Assembly (NCBI GenBank): GCA_001800245.1
Contig: MGVA01000055.1
Span: 1-54,485, forward strand
Length of the DNA stretch: 54,485 bases
From: Elusimicrobia bacterium RIFOXYA12_FULL_51_18
GTDB lineage: Bacteria; Elusimicrobiota; Elusimicrobia; Elusimicrobiales; UBA9959
Reading direction: 5' to 3'
Below the pieces are notes generated by a model. That model was not told the DNA's origin. It did not search any database and saw only the letters and a list, made by a program, of their open reading frames with translations. Of the stretch, positions 18,973 to 27,873 are shown piece by piece; position 1 is the first letter of the stretch, and each line of letters opens with the position of its first letter. The translations under genes were made by a program, and so were the position numbers.

Positions 18973-20391
18973 ATGAAAATTGTTTTCATACAACTTGATC
19001 CCATCATCAGAGCCGGTATAGTGAGCCTCTCGGCGTGCGTGAAAAAAGCCGGGCACCAGGCGGATCTCCTTATTGTTTCGGAAGAAAAAAATCTCATAGA
19101 GAAGTTGAAATCCATGAGCCCCGACCTGGTCGGCTTTCCCCTTGTCAGCGGCATGCACGAACAAACAATGGCGATCGCGGAGAAAATAAAGTCGGAAACC
19201 CACGCTCTTACTATTTTCGGCGGCCCCCATGCGACATTCTACCCGGAAGAAATAATACGGCATGAGGCGGCGGATATCGTCTGCCTGGGAGAGGGAGAGG
19301 AGGCGCTGGTCGAACTGCTTGATTCCATGAGCCGGGGGAAGAATTATCTGGATACCAGGAATATGTGGTTTAAGAACGGCGGTAAGATAGTGCGCAACGC
19401 TCTCCGGCCTTTTAACGAGGACCTTGACGCGCTTCCGCTTCAGGACAGGAGCATTTATTACAAATATGAGTTGCTGCGCAGGCAGCCGAGCAAGGATTTT
19501 GTTTTTACAAGGGGCTGTCCATACCGGTGCAGTTTCTGTTTCAACAGCCATTTCAGGGAATTGTACGGCGGCCAGGGCAAGTTCGTGCGAAGGCCCGGCG
19601 TCGGCAGGGTGATAGATGAAATTGTGGCGGTACGCGACAATTACGGCCTGGAATCCGTTATGATAATGGATGACCTCTTTATCGCGGATGCGGAGTGGCT
19701 GGGAAGATTCGTCCGGGAATATAAAAAAAGGGTAAACCTTCCTTTTCAGTGCGAGGTCCGGGCCGATCTTGTGACCGAGAATATAATCGGCGAACTGAAA
19801 GAGGCGGGCTGCACGGCGGTCGCGGTGGGGGTTGAAAGCGGGGTTGAGCGGATACGCAACGAGGTGCTTAAAAAAAATCTCGGCGACGAAAAAATAATTT
19901 CGGCGTGCAAGGCTATAACAAAAGCGGGCATACTCCTGAAAACCTACAACATGGTCGCAATACCCGGGGAAACCCTTGCCGACGCGTTCAAAACGGTTGA
20001 GTTCAACATCCGGCTTAATACCGATTACGCATGGTGTTCCGTTCTCAGGATCTACCCGGGCACGCCTCTGGCGCACGAGGCCGTCCGCATGGGCTTATTG
20101 GATGAAAACTTCAGTCTTAAAGATTTTGGCAACTCTTACCTGCTTTCCGGTACTCCTTTGAAACTGAAAAACAAGAGGGAGATCCTGAACCTTCAGAGGT
20201 TTTTCCCGCTGGCTGTTAAATTCCCCGCTCTTTTCCCGCTGATAAAGCGGTTGATAAAACTGCCGCCCAATCGTGTTTTCGACATTATATTCCAGGCGAC
20301 ATACGCATTCCTGACGATAAGTACGACCAAAATCGGGCTCAAAAACTTTTTTACCCTCGGGCTTAAAACTAAAAACGCTCTTAAAACATGA
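18973..20391 (+). CDS. B12-binding radical SAM protein
   Basis: 472 residues. ATG 18973 is chosen because the cobalamin-binding domain then starts MKIVFIQLDP; upstream in-frame codons are low-complexity. The B12 domain contains FGGPHATFYPEE. The radical SAM cluster motif is CPYRCSFC (C182, C186, C189). It is about as close to the protein at 3.5 kb as such paralogs usually are, and like it sits beside GT2 and GT39-type genes. Substrate unknown, perhaps a lipid or glycan. The 210 bp upstream include a TATAAT at 18766-18771 and a 7-bp hairpin at 18809-18831. Confidence 0.87.
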   Translation: MKIVFIQLDPIIRAGIVSLSACVKKAGHQADLLIVSEEKNLIEKLKSMSPDLVGFPLVSGMHEQTMAIAEKIKSETHALTIFGGPHATFYPEEIIRHEAADIVCLGEGEEALVELLDSMSRGKNYLDTRNMWFKNGGKIVRNALRPFNEDLDALPLQDRSIYYKYELLRRQPSKDFVFTRGCPYRCSFCFNSHFRELYGGQGKFVRRPGVGRVIDEIVAVRDNYGLESVMIMDDLFIADAEWLGRFVREYKKRVNLPFQCEVRADLVTENIIGELKEAGCTAVAVGVESGVERIRNEVLKKNLGDEKIISACKAITKAGILLKTYNMVAIPGETLADAFKTVEFNIRLNTDYAWCSVLRIYPGTPLAHEAVRMGLLDENFSLKDFGNSYLLSGTPLKLKNKREILNLQRFFPLAVKFPALFPLIKRLIKLPPNRVFDIIFQATYAFLTISTTKIGLKNFFTLGLKTKNALKT

Positions 20392-20616
20392 TCGCCGGTA
20401 GGCGCCGTCCGCGGCCGCCCTGGGCCTTGAATGAATCCGGGGGCCTTTCCTTTTTGTGGACGGTGGAATGCCTAAATGCTAATATAAAATACGATTAGCG
20501 GACCGCTGATCCTGATTCGCTGAGCCTATGCGCATAGCTTAAGATGCGAGGCTGTCGGGAGCGCTTTCTCTGCATGATAAAGGGCGTGGACCCCGCCTGT
20601 AAAGGGCCGGAAATTT

Positions 20617-21324
20617 ATGGAGAAGATCTTCGTTATTATCGCTACCTTTAACGAAAAGGAAAATATCGGGCGCCTGATCAGGGAAGTCCTTAAGCACCCG
20701 TTTCCTATTGAGATTACGGTAGTGGACGATAATTCGCCCGATGGGACGGGCGAACTTGTCGATGAATTGCGCCGGTCCGAAGAAAGGCTGCATGTGATAC
20801 ATCGGCCGCGCAAGATGGGGCTGGGGACCGCGCATATCGCCGGTTTTAAATATGCGCTTGAGAAAAACGCCGGATTTATAGTTACGATGGACGCTGATTT
20901 TTCCCACGATCCGGTTTATCTCCCCGCGATCCTGGAAGCGGCGCGTTCCCATGACATCGTAATAGGCTCAAGATACGTGGGGAACGGAGGCATGGTGAAT
21001 TCGCCCCTGTGGAGACGGTTGCTTTCAAAATACGCGAACCTGTTCGCCAAGGTCATGCTTGGGCTCAGGGCTTTTGACTGCACGGCCGGTTTCCGTTGCT
21101 ACAAGGCGTCCGTCCTGAAAGTCATCGATCTGGACGGCGTTTTCCCTAACGGGTATTCCTTTTTGATAGAAGTCCTTTACCGGTTTCAGAATTTAGGTTT
21201 CACCATAGGCGAGGTTCCCATTAAGTTCATGGATAGAGAACTGGGGGATTCCAAAATATCAAAGAACGAGATCATCAAAGCCTTCCATACGGTGGTCCGG
21301 CTGGCATGCGGGCGCGGGCGGTAG
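20617..21324 (+). CDS. Polyprenyl-phosphate mannosyltransferase-like GT2 enzyme
   Basis: 235 residues, dolichol-phosphate mannose synthase (DPM1) type without membrane helices. It has ATFNEKENI, VVDDNSPDGT, MDADFSHDP (metal-binding DxD) and RELGDSKIS near the C terminus, all typical of DPM1. Predicted to make polyprenyl-phosphate mannose or a similar sugar, used by the GT39-like enzyme encoded next (107 bp downstream). The 225 bp upstream contain only a possible TATAAA at about 20480. Confidence 0.9.
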   Translation: MEKIFVIIATFNEKENIGRLIREVLKHPFPIEITVVDDNSPDGTGELVDELRRSEERLHVIHRPRKMGLGTAHIAGFKYALEKNAGFIVTMDADFSHDPVYLPAILEAARSHDIVIGSRYVGNGGMVNSPLWRRLLSKYANLFAKVMLGLRAFDCTAGFRCYKASVLKVIDLDGVFPNGYSFLIEVLYRFQNLGFTIGEVPIKFMDRELGDSKISKNEIIKAFHTVVRLACGRGR

Positions 21325-21431
21325 TGTTCATCCGGTTCATTCCCCAGCCATCGGACAGTTCCCCTTTCACATTGCCGGCCGCCCTCGCTTCGGCTTCCTC
21401 CCTCCCTGCGATTATTTGCTAAACTCATAAA

Positions 21432-22799
21432 ATGGAAAATCGCGCTATTCCAGTTAAAACCATAGTCCTGATCGCTTTCGCGGCGCTCGCAGTCAGGGTG
21501 GGGCTGCTTTTTGCGGTGGGGCCGCAGGTAGAGCTGGACACAGGCTCTTATTTAAATGTGGCCAGGGTTTTATATGAGACAGGTAGTTTCTCGGAGCCGG
21601 ACATTATCACCGGGCAACTGACCCCGTACGCATACAGGATGCCGTTTTTCCATGTGCTGGTAGTCGGGCTTATGAAAGTGTTCGGCGCTGATATCGCCTG
21701 GCCGCTCGCATTTGTGAACGTGGCTTTCTCCGTAGGCGGAGTACTGCTTTCCATCCCCATCCTGTACAGCGTGGCCGGGCCCTCTGTCGCCATAGCCGCC
21801 GGATGGCTTATGGCCGTGAACCCCAACTCCGTATTCAACAGCGTTCTGCTGATGACGGACAGCATGTCCGCATTCTTCAGCATGATCATGCTGCTTGCCG
21901 GTATCGCCGCTCTTAAGCGGCCCTCGAACCTGAGATTTTTTTTGTGGGGTGCGACGATAGGGTTATCCACCATGATCCGTCCGTTCCTTAAATTTTACTG
22001 GGTTGTGCCGGTTCTCCTTGTGTTGCCGGCCTTGTTTAAAGCCGGCTGGAAGAGCAAGATGCGGTACGCGCTCTTTTCCGTGATCGGGGTCGCGGTTTTT
22101 CTTTTGCCCTGGGCGGAGAGAAACAGGCAGAAGCTCGGCTTTTTCGGATTGGAACTGAATCAGGGAGTCAATACCCTTGTCTCTACCGGGCATCTTGTGC
22201 GTCCTTCCACCCCCGAGCAGTTGCGCGGCGACCCCCGGCTGGCCGCCGCCAGGGACATTGTCGCCTCCCATTACAACGTGCTGTATGCCGAATCCGATAT
22301 GCGTAAAAGGCTCGGGCTTTCGGCTGTGGAGGCCAGTTCCGTTTTAATGCGCCTGGGAGTTGAAGTCTTATTAAGCGATCCCGGCGGGGCATTCGTGATA
22401 TGGCTTCGCAATGCGGTAAATATCATGATCTCACCATTGGCCGTCATGGAAGTTGTCCGGCGGCTTTCCGGGGAAAGCGTGGATTATTTCCCGCAGATCT
22501 CGGTCGCCATAAAGACTCTGCACTGGCCTACATTGATAGTGAATTTGGGCGCGAGACTGGTTCTCTTCCTGCTGTTCTGCATCTGCGCGCCTCTTGGAGC
22601 CCGTCTGCTCTGGCGCAACGCGCCTCCGGTGGAAAAGCTGTCCATGCTGTTCCTGTTTTCCATGATCTTTTACACGCTTTTTTTAACCGCCATCGTTTCC
22701 GGTTATGACAGATACCGGCTTCCGCTCGATCCTTTGCTGTTTGGTTTTTCGGCTGCCTGGTTAATCCACCGTTTTGAACGCGCAAAGCGGGAAGGGTAA
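21432..22799 (+). CDS. Integral-membrane glycosyltransferase (GT39/ArnT-like)
   Basis: 455 residues with about eleven hydrophobic segments. Asp36 follows the first helix (ELDTGSYLN), at the position of the catalytic Asp of PMT-type GT-C enzymes. It is probably the user of the polyprenyl-phosphate sugar made by the preceding GT2 enzyme. There is no leader with a Shine-Dalgarno: TAAACT ends 6 bp before the ATG, so the mRNA may be leaderless. Confidence 0.82.
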   Translation: MENRAIPVKTIVLIAFAALAVRVGLLFAVGPQVELDTGSYLNVARVLYETGSFSEPDIITGQLTPYAYRMPFFHVLVVGLMKVFGADIAWPLAFVNVAFSVGGVLLSIPILYSVAGPSVAIAAGWLMAVNPNSVFNSVLLMTDSMSAFFSMIMLLAGIAALKRPSNLRFFLWGATIGLSTMIRPFLKFYWVVPVLLVLPALFKAGWKSKMRYALFSVIGVAVFLLPWAERNRQKLGFFGLELNQGVNTLVSTGHLVRPSTPEQLRGDPRLAAARDIVASHYNVLYAESDMRKRLGLSAVEASSVLMRLGVEVLLSDPGGAFVIWLRNAVNIMISPLAVMEVVRRLSGESVDYFPQISVAIKTLHWPTLIVNLGARLVLFLLFCICAPLGARLLWRNAPPVEKLSMLFLFSMIFYTLFLTAIVSGYDRYRLPLDPLLFGFSAAWLIHRFERAKREG

Positions 22800-22830
22800 A
22801 AGCCCCCGGATTTTGAAAATAACTAAACTG

Positions 22831-22859
22831 AAAAGACTCCTTTGCGAGGGTCTTTTTTT
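22831..22859 (+). terminator. Rho-independent terminator before the first control module
   Basis: AAAGACTC pairs imperfectly with GGGTCTTT and is followed by seven T. It separates the glycosyltransferase gene from the enhancer/sigma-54 module that starts at its 3' edge. Similar insulating hairpins precede modules 2 and 4. Confidence 0.6.
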
Positions 22860-22895
22860 ATTTTCATTCGAAAATATTATTTTCAAATGAAAATA
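22859..22895 (+). promoter_or_regulatory. Paired upstream activator sites, module 1
   Basis: Two 18-bp palindromes, TATTTTC-ATTC-GAAAATA (22859-22876) and TATTTTC-AAAT-GAAAATA (22878-22895), have centres 19 bp apart. The same pair recurs before four other units. The proximal centre is 105.5 bp from the -24 GG of the promoter at 22991, about one helical turn further than in the other modules. Predicted enhancer for the NtrC-type regulator at 48959-50308. Confidence 0.85.
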
Positions 22896-22990
22896 TTAGA
22901 CCCTTTTGAGCCCCTTCTGCCTTCCTGAAATAGGCCCCGCAAAATCCTGTTCCCAATGATAATCCGTAAAAGGCCCCTTCCCTTTATTTA

Positions 22991-23006
22991 TGGCATAAAA
23001 ATTGCT
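22991..23006 (+). promoter_or_regulatory. Sigma-54 (-24/-12) promoter P1
   Basis: TGGCATAAAAATTGCT fits the TGGCAY-N5-TTGCW consensus exactly. It lies 68 bp before the ATG of the Cys-rich secreted protein. The A-tract spacer is shared by the related promoters in this window. Confidence 0.88.
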
Positions 23007-23058
23007 CTGTAACGGGTGTAAGTGGTGTGAAATCTAAAAAGGCAGGGAATAAGGAAAT

Positions 23059-23658
23059 ATGAAAAAAAATAATATCCTAATAGCGGTGTTCGCGCTTCTG
23101 GCGGCGGCCTCCGCGGCCGGGGCCGAAGATATAAAAGTGGACTTTGACGGCAAAAAGGGCGCTACCGTCGGTTTCAGCGAACTGCTTGAAAGCGGCAGCA
23201 CGTGCCGGGATAATAACGCGGATTCCGCTATGCCGAAGCCCGAAAGGGTTCAGGTTGCGGAAAATACGCCCCGTAGAGAGGTAAAGATAAATGTAATAAT
23301 GAAGGCCGGCACCTCTGTAAAAAAAGAAACCGTGGTTTGCGAGGCCAGGAAGGGCGGTCCGGCTGTAAACGGCTGCAAGAAACAGAGCGATTTCATGAGG
23401 TTGACCTACGAGGATATTGCCGCCATGTCGCTGCGCAAGTATTTCCCGGTTGAAAAGCCGGAATTTGCATCCCTGCTGAACCAGACGAAACACTCCTACA
23501 CGAACCAGAGCGGTCCGCAAACTTTCCAGTGCGATGACACCTGTGGGAAATACGACTGGTCGGTTACGCTGAGCCCGTTTCCCCCTTACCTGGAAGAGGC
23601 TACCTGGACCTGCGTGGAAATGACTCATGAATGCGAGTGCGTGGCGGGTTGCTACTAA
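23059..23658 (+). CDS. Secreted cysteine-rich protein under sigma-54 control
   Basis: 199 residues with a clear signal peptide (about residues 1-23, ending AAGAED). The mature protein has ten or so cysteines, concentrated at the C terminus: CDDTCGKY and the final CVEMTHECECVAGCY. No family recognised. It is the first gene after sigma-54 promoter P1, in the position held by the tiny precursor genes in modules 2-4. Its Gly-Cys-Tyr ending recalls the DDGCYVR end of the precursor at 42971, but the similarity is short. It could be a secreted effector, a toxin or a disulfide-rich surface protein. No radical SAM gene follows directly. Confidence 0.75.
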   Translation: MKKNNILIAVFALLAAASAAGAEDIKVDFDGKKGATVGFSELLESGSTCRDNNADSAMPKPERVQVAENTPRREVKINVIMKAGTSVKKETVVCEARKGGPAVNGCKKQSDFMRLTYEDIAAMSLRKYFPVEKPEFASLLNQTKHSYTNQSGPQTFQCDDTCGKYDWSVTLSPFPPYLEEATWTCVEMTHECECVAGCY

Positions 23659-23702
23659 GCCGGGCGGTTAAACTATTCGGTATAATCTAAGGAGAAACTA
23701 AA

Positions 23703-24350
23703 ATGAAAAACATATTTAAAAACAAGGTTTTAGGCGCGGTTTTAGCGGCGGTTGTTATGATCTGGCCCTGTGCGGCAGGCGATAAAGCCCCGGCCGGAGT
23801 TGAAAAAACAAAGGTTCCCGCGGAAGTTACGGAGATATACATAGAGGCCGGAAACATGGTTTCCATTACCTTCGTAAAAACCGCGGACGCCATAGCGGCC
23901 ACGGAGGTTAGAAGCAAAAGCAAGGCGGAAGCCCCGGTTTCAATAGAACAACAGGGAACAAAGATGATAGTTAAGGTGGCCGGTTCCGAAGATACTTCCA
24001 AGCCCAAATCCGGCGCGATGATCACCATCCTTAAGCTGCACATGCCGGCGGGGCGCAACGTTACCGTGCTCGGGCGCAACCTGGTCGTTTCAGGCGACAT
24101 AGCGGCAAAAAACCTTGCGGTGAAGGCGGTCAGCGTTTCCATGCACGCCCTTAAGCTTTCCGCCTCTGAAGACGTTTCCGTGGATTCCGGCTTCGGAGAT
24201 TTTAAGTTCACCCTATCCGCCGCCAAAAAACTGATCGTGAACGTGAAGAACCTCTCCGGAAAGATCACTGTCCCGGCTTCCACGGAAGTTGTCTGCCCGG
24301 ACAAGTCAGCCCTGCAGATAGCGCGTACCGGAAAAGCGGCCGCGAAGTAA
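23703..24350 (+). CDS. Secreted beta-helix-like protein (DUF4097-type)
   Basis: 215 residues with a signal peptide (about 1-25) and a body of short repeating strands (VTVLGRNLVVSGDIAAKNLAV type), like the DUF4097 putative adhesin fold. It follows the Cys-rich protein gene by 44 bp. A second member of the same general type ends module 3 (39922-40647), so this family recurs in the regulon, possibly as an envelope partner or self-protection protein. TATAAT at about 23681 and GGAG precede the ATG, so an additional housekeeping promoter is possible. Confidence 0.72.
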   Translation: MKNIFKNKVLGAVLAAVVMIWPCAAGDKAPAGVEKTKVPAEVTEIYIEAGNMVSITFVKTADAIAATEVRSKSKAEAPVSIEQQGTKMIVKVAGSEDTSKPKSGAMITILKLHMPAGRNVTVLGRNLVVSGDIAAKNLAVKAVSVSMHALKLSASEDVSVDSGFGDFKFTLSAAKKLIVNVKNLSGKITVPASTEVVCPDKSALQIARTGKAAAK

Positions 24351-24374
24351 GGCTAAAGCTCGCGGCAAAAATAC

Positions 24375-24400
24375 AAGGCGGGCTCTTAAAAGCCCGCCTT
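24375..24400 (+). terminator. GC-rich hairpin, probable terminator
   Basis: AAGGCGGGCT pairs perfectly with AGCCCGCCTT across a 6-base loop. There is almost no T run, so it may act with Rho or as an mRNA stabiliser. It closes the module 1 operon. Confidence 0.6.
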
Positions 24401-24541
24401 GCGGCTATCTGCCGGGAATAAAGAGTTGTTTCGAGTCGCCCGTAAAAACGGTACAATTTATGTGGTAAGGGAGAAGTGTTTTTAAGTTTCATAATAGATC
24501 ATTAATCAATGCAATTTAAAACAACATTAGCGGAGGCAAGA

Positions 24542-26485
24542 ATGTCCAAGGCGCCTGAATTCTCATGTACCCCTGAACAAATAAGGAATATCGCGGATGT
24601 TGCGATAAACGAATTGGAGAAGGAAATAAACAATATCGTGGGAATGCCCAGCCCGCAAAGAAGTTTTAAAAACACTGTTTTAGCTTTTGAGGCCGCTTTG
24701 GACAGGCTTGCCGACGAGACGGAAATCCCGCAATTCCTCTCTATAGTGTCGGCGGACGCAGAAGTGCGCAAGGCCGGTGAGGAACTTAAGACAAAGCTGG
24801 GCCGCTACACAGTGGATCTTATGACCCGTGATGACATTTTTAATGCTCTTAACGAATATGCGGAAAAAGGGGAAAAGCTTCCCCCGCTCGATGCGCGTCT
24901 GTTGGAGAAGAGATTGAGGGAGTTTAAACGTAACGGTCTCGGTCTGGAGACCCGCAAAAAAAACAAGGTAAAAAAACTTCGCAAAGAACTGGTGGGATTG
25001 TGTGTGGAATTCCAGAAGAATATCAGGGAGGTGACCGATGTCCTTGAGGTTACGGCGGAGGAACTGGAAGGGTTACCACAGGACTACACGGCGCGTCTGA
25101 AAAGGACCGGGAACGGCGGATATCTCATCACCACGGATTTTCCCGATTATATTCCATTCATGGAAAACGCTGAAAGCGAAGACGCACGCCGGCGCCTTTA
25201 CTTAATGTTTAGTAACCGTTGCGCCGGGGCGAATGTCAGGTTGTTGGAGGAGGCCCTGTCCCTGCGCAGAAAAGTTGCCAAACTGCTGGGATACACTTCC
25301 TTTGCCGATTACGTGTTGGATGACAGAATGGCAAAAAACAGCGAAACGGTTTTTGACTTCCTGAAGCGCATGCAGGCCAAGCTGAAAGTGAAGGCGCGCA
25401 AAGAACTGAGGGATCGGATCAAGCTTAAGGAGAATGGGGCCGCGCTAAGCGCCTGGGAAACCGCCTATTACACGAACCGCCTCCGGAAAGTTAAATTCGA
25501 CATCGACCACCAGAAAATACGGGAGTATTTTCCGCTGGAGACTACGCTGAAGGGGATGTTCGAGGTATTCGGGGAGCTGCTTGGCATTGGAATTGTCTCT
25601 GCGGAGCTGCCTGTCTGGCATAAGGATGTGCGGGGCTACGAGTTGAGGAATGCTGATGGCTCCGTGGCGGCATATTTTTATCTGGACCTGTTCCCACGCT
25701 TCGGTAAATATAAAAATTCGCTCTGTTCCATAGTTAGGGTCGGTCGCGAACTGAGGGACGGCTCCTACAATCTGCCGGCTGCTGCTATAGTGGTCAATTT
25801 TTCGCCCCCGTCTGGGGATATTCCCACGTTATTGAAGTTTGCCGAAATAGAAGCACTCTTCCATGAATTCGGGCATGTACTCCAGCTAATCTTGTGCCGG
25901 GCCAAGTATTCCAGGCTTGCGCCTATCAACGTCGCTTGGGATTTCGTGGAGGTGCCTTCTACGCTTCTCCAGCAGTGGGTCTATGAATCATCGGTCCTTC
26001 GCCGGATTTCCGGCCATTATAAAAACCCGCAAGAGAAGCTGCCGGAGGAGGTCATAAGCAAACTTATATCAGCCAGAAACATGGTTTCCGGAATGTATTA
26101 TCTGCGTCTGGCAGCATTGAGCATGATTGATATGCGCTATCACACCGCGTGTGGGAAAATAGACACGACAAAGCTCTATGGGAAGTTGATGAAAAAGGTC
26201 TCTCTGGTGGGGATTGCCGAGGGAGTGCATCCACAAGCGAGCTTCGGCCACATGATGCCTTCTTATGCCGCCGGCTATTACAGCTATATGTGGTCGGAGG
26301 TTATAGCCGCGGACCTGTTCGGGGTTTTCCGGTCTTCTGGCGTAATGAATTCTGAAACTGGTGGCGCCTATCGCAGGGACATATTGGAGCCCGGGGCCAG
26401 CCGCGGTGAAACCGTTTCTGTGGAGAAATTCCTCGGCCGTCCCGTTACCGAAGAGGCCTTCCTCAGGAGCGTTGGGGCGGCTTGA
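24542..26485 (+). CDS. M3 family zinc oligopeptidase
   Basis: 647 residues from ATG 24542, chosen for the GGAGG at 24532-24536; an upstream in-frame ATG (24509) has no such site. The zinc motif is HEFGH (H441, E442, H445) in ALFHEFGHVLQLIL, with the helical thimet-oligopeptidase framework around it (ASFGHMMPSYAAGYYSYMWSE near the C terminus holds the substrate-binding Tyr/His of the family). No signal peptide, so cytoplasmic. The family degrades short peptides. Placed between module 1 and the peptide-sensing genes, it could process peptides or leaders, but this is only proximity. Confidence 0.9.
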   Translation: MSKAPEFSCTPEQIRNIADVAINELEKEINNIVGMPSPQRSFKNTVLAFEAALDRLADETEIPQFLSIVSADAEVRKAGEELKTKLGRYTVDLMTRDDIFNALNEYAEKGEKLPPLDARLLEKRLREFKRNGLGLETRKKNKVKKLRKELVGLCVEFQKNIREVTDVLEVTAEELEGLPQDYTARLKRTGNGGYLITTDFPDYIPFMENAESEDARRRLYLMFSNRCAGANVRLLEEALSLRRKVAKLLGYTSFADYVLDDRMAKNSETVFDFLKRMQAKLKVKARKELRDRIKLKENGAALSAWETAYYTNRLRKVKFDIDHQKIREYFPLETTLKGMFEVFGELLGIGIVSAELPVWHKDVRGYELRNADGSVAAYFYLDLFPRFGKYKNSLCSIVRVGRELRDGSYNLPAAAIVVNFSPPSGDIPTLLKFAEIEALFHEFGHVLQLILCRAKYSRLAPINVAWDFVEVPSTLLQQWVYESSVLRRISGHYKNPQEKLPEEVISKLISARNMVSGMYYLRLAALSMIDMRYHTACGKIDTTKLYGKLMKKVSLVGIAEGVHPQASFGHMMPSYAAGYYSYMWSEVIAADLFGVFRSSGVMNSETGGAYRRDILEPGASRGETVSVEKFLGRPVTEEAFLRSVGAA

Positions 26486-26630
26486 GTTACGCCAGGGCCC
26501 AAGGGTCAGTAGGCCCAAAGGCCCTTACGGTCGCGACGTCTGTCAGCTACACTATTAGCGTAGTACTTCCTTGTAATTTGGGGGATTGGCCCCAGAGCAT
26601 CCACGATCCGGCCGTAACCGGATGTATCCA

Positions 26631-26666
26631 GGGAAAGCAAAAAAAATACTTTGCTTTCCCTTTTTT
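26631..26666 (+). terminator. Rho-independent terminator
   Basis: An 11-bp perfect stem (GGGAAAGCAAA with TTTGCTTTCCC) is followed by six T. It ends the oligopeptidase transcript. A smaller perfect inverted repeat, ATCCGG/CCGGAT, lies just upstream (26606-26623). The rest of the 240-bp gap shows no gene. Confidence 0.9.
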
Positions 26667-26725
26667 GTTAAGCAGATTGTATAAAAGTCGTAAAAATGGC
26701 AAAATATAAAGGTTGAGGTAAAACT

Positions 26726-26932
26726 ATGAAATACAATGATAAAATTGTAGTTGCGTTTTTGGTCTCGCTCGGAATGTTCTCTGTAGCCCAGGCGGGGCAA
26801 TACATCTCCACGCTTTCCAGTAAACAAAAGAAAGAGTTGGTTGAGATAAAAGAACTTTCAAAAGGTATGCTCCTTGCAGATAGGGCTACCGCTAGCATTG
26901 AAGGAACTTGGGAACAGAGCTCACACGGCTAG
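26726..26932 (+). CDS. Small secreted peptide, possible radical SAM substrate
   Basis: 68 residues with a signal peptide of about 23 residues (KIVVAFLVSLGMFSVAQA), leaving a 45-residue, Lys/Glu-rich mature part that ends TWEQSSHG and has no cysteine. GAGG precedes the ATG. A terminator hairpin and then a radical SAM gene follow. This repeats the small gene, hairpin, maturase order of modules 2-4, but here a Sec-type signal replaces a leader and no sigma-54 promoter is present. Function unknown. Confidence 0.6.
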   Translation: MKYNDKIVVAFLVSLGMFSVAQAGQYISTLSSKQKKELVEIKELSKGMLLADRATASIEGTWEQSSHG

Positions 26933-26986
26933 CGCCAATAAGTAATAACCGGCGCACTGTATAATTTAACAACCAAGGTGGAAATA

Positions 26987-27016
26987 CCTGGGGCCGGAGT
27001 TGCCCCGGGTTTTTTT
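26987..27016 (+). terminator. Hairpin with T run directly before a radical SAM gene
   Basis: CCTGGGGC pairs with GCCCCGGG (loop CGGAGTT) and seven T follow, ending 2 bp before ATG 27019. A TATAAT at 26960-26965 lies just upstream, so a short leader RNA could be made and attenuated. The radical SAM gene has no visible Shine-Dalgarno. Confidence 0.75.
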
Positions 27017-27018
27017 AT

Positions 27019-27873
27019 ATGATGCCAGAATTGGCGATAGTTTTAGGTTATCGATGTAATTTTAAGTGTTCCCACTGTATGGTTGGGGGGAAAAAGAAGT
27101 CGCAACTTTCCCAGAATGAAAAAAAACTAATTATTTATTCTGTTAAAAAGCATAAGACTAAGCACGTATTATTTATCGGTGGTGAGCCGACTTTATACAT
27201 TCGGGAAATGAATGATATCATTTTGCGATTAAGCAATATGGATATTAAGTTCCGGATGACTACAAATGGGCATTTCGCCCGCAGTAAGAGCGAGGCATTA
27301 GAAGTTCTTTCTTCCATTAACCGACTCTCTGGAGTCAACCTTTCATATGATCGGTTGCATGCTAAATTCCTTCCGGAACAAAACATTAAAAATCTGTTTG
27401 CTGCCTGTGAAGAGTTGAAAATCAATTTTTCAATTATTATGGCAATGATGTCTCCTATGGATCTTGTTCTGTTGAAAAAGCTTAATAAAATTGGCAGGTT
27501 TACCATCATGCCGCAAAAGCTTTTACCGATTGGGTCTGCAAAACTAAACAACATCGGGTATAAATATCCTAGTTTTGACGAAGGAGTGCTCAAAAAACTT
27601 TGTCCGAATAGAAGAGTAATTATATATATGTGTGGGCAAGGGTTTACATCATGCTGTTCTTCTTTAGCTTTGTGCGCCAGGCCTGGCCGCGTTATACACC
27701 ACACCGTCGGACATCATTTAAATAGTGAGTTCTATAAATTGATTTCTAAATATACATTTAGAAAAATGATGAGAGAATTGGGCGTGTCTGGCCTGAAAAT
27801 GTTACCGGAAGACTCTGCGCCTTGTGTTTTGTGTGAGCATGTTTTTCGGGCCCGATATGGAGAAAGTCTTTAA
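27019..27873 (+). CDS. Radical SAM protein, AT-rich locus
   Basis: 284 residues, starting MMPELAIVLGYR with the cluster motif CNFKCSHC (C13, C17, C20), then FIGGEPTLY. The C-terminal half has several cysteines (CGQGFTSCCSS, CVLCEHVF) that could form an auxiliary cluster, but the usual SPASM spacing is not clear. It is distinctly more AT-rich than the genes around it, as is the next gene, suggesting recent acquisition. It overlaps the solute-binding protein gene by 17 bp. Likely modifies a peptide or small molecule; the 68-aa product upstream is the obvious candidate. Confidence 0.8.
   Translation: MMPELAIVLGYRCNFKCSHCMVGGKKKSQLSQNEKKLIIYSVKKHKTKHVLFIGGEPTLYIREMNDIILRLSNMDIKFRMTTNGHFARSKSEALEVLSSINRLSGVNLSYDRLHAKFLPEQNIKNLFAACEELKINFSIIMAMMSPMDLVLLKKLNKIGRFTIMPQKLLPIGSAKLNNIGYKYPSFDEGVLKKLCPNRRVIIYMCGQGFTSCCSSLALCARPGRVIHHTVGHHLNSEFYKLISKYTFRKMMRELGVSGLKMLPEDSAPCVLCEHVFRARYGESL

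Noticed and set aside
18892-20076. A 394-codon open frame on the minus strand
   Set aside because: It lies wholly opposite the radical SAM gene, which has clear catalytic motifs; the antisense protein has no domain and typical shadow composition.
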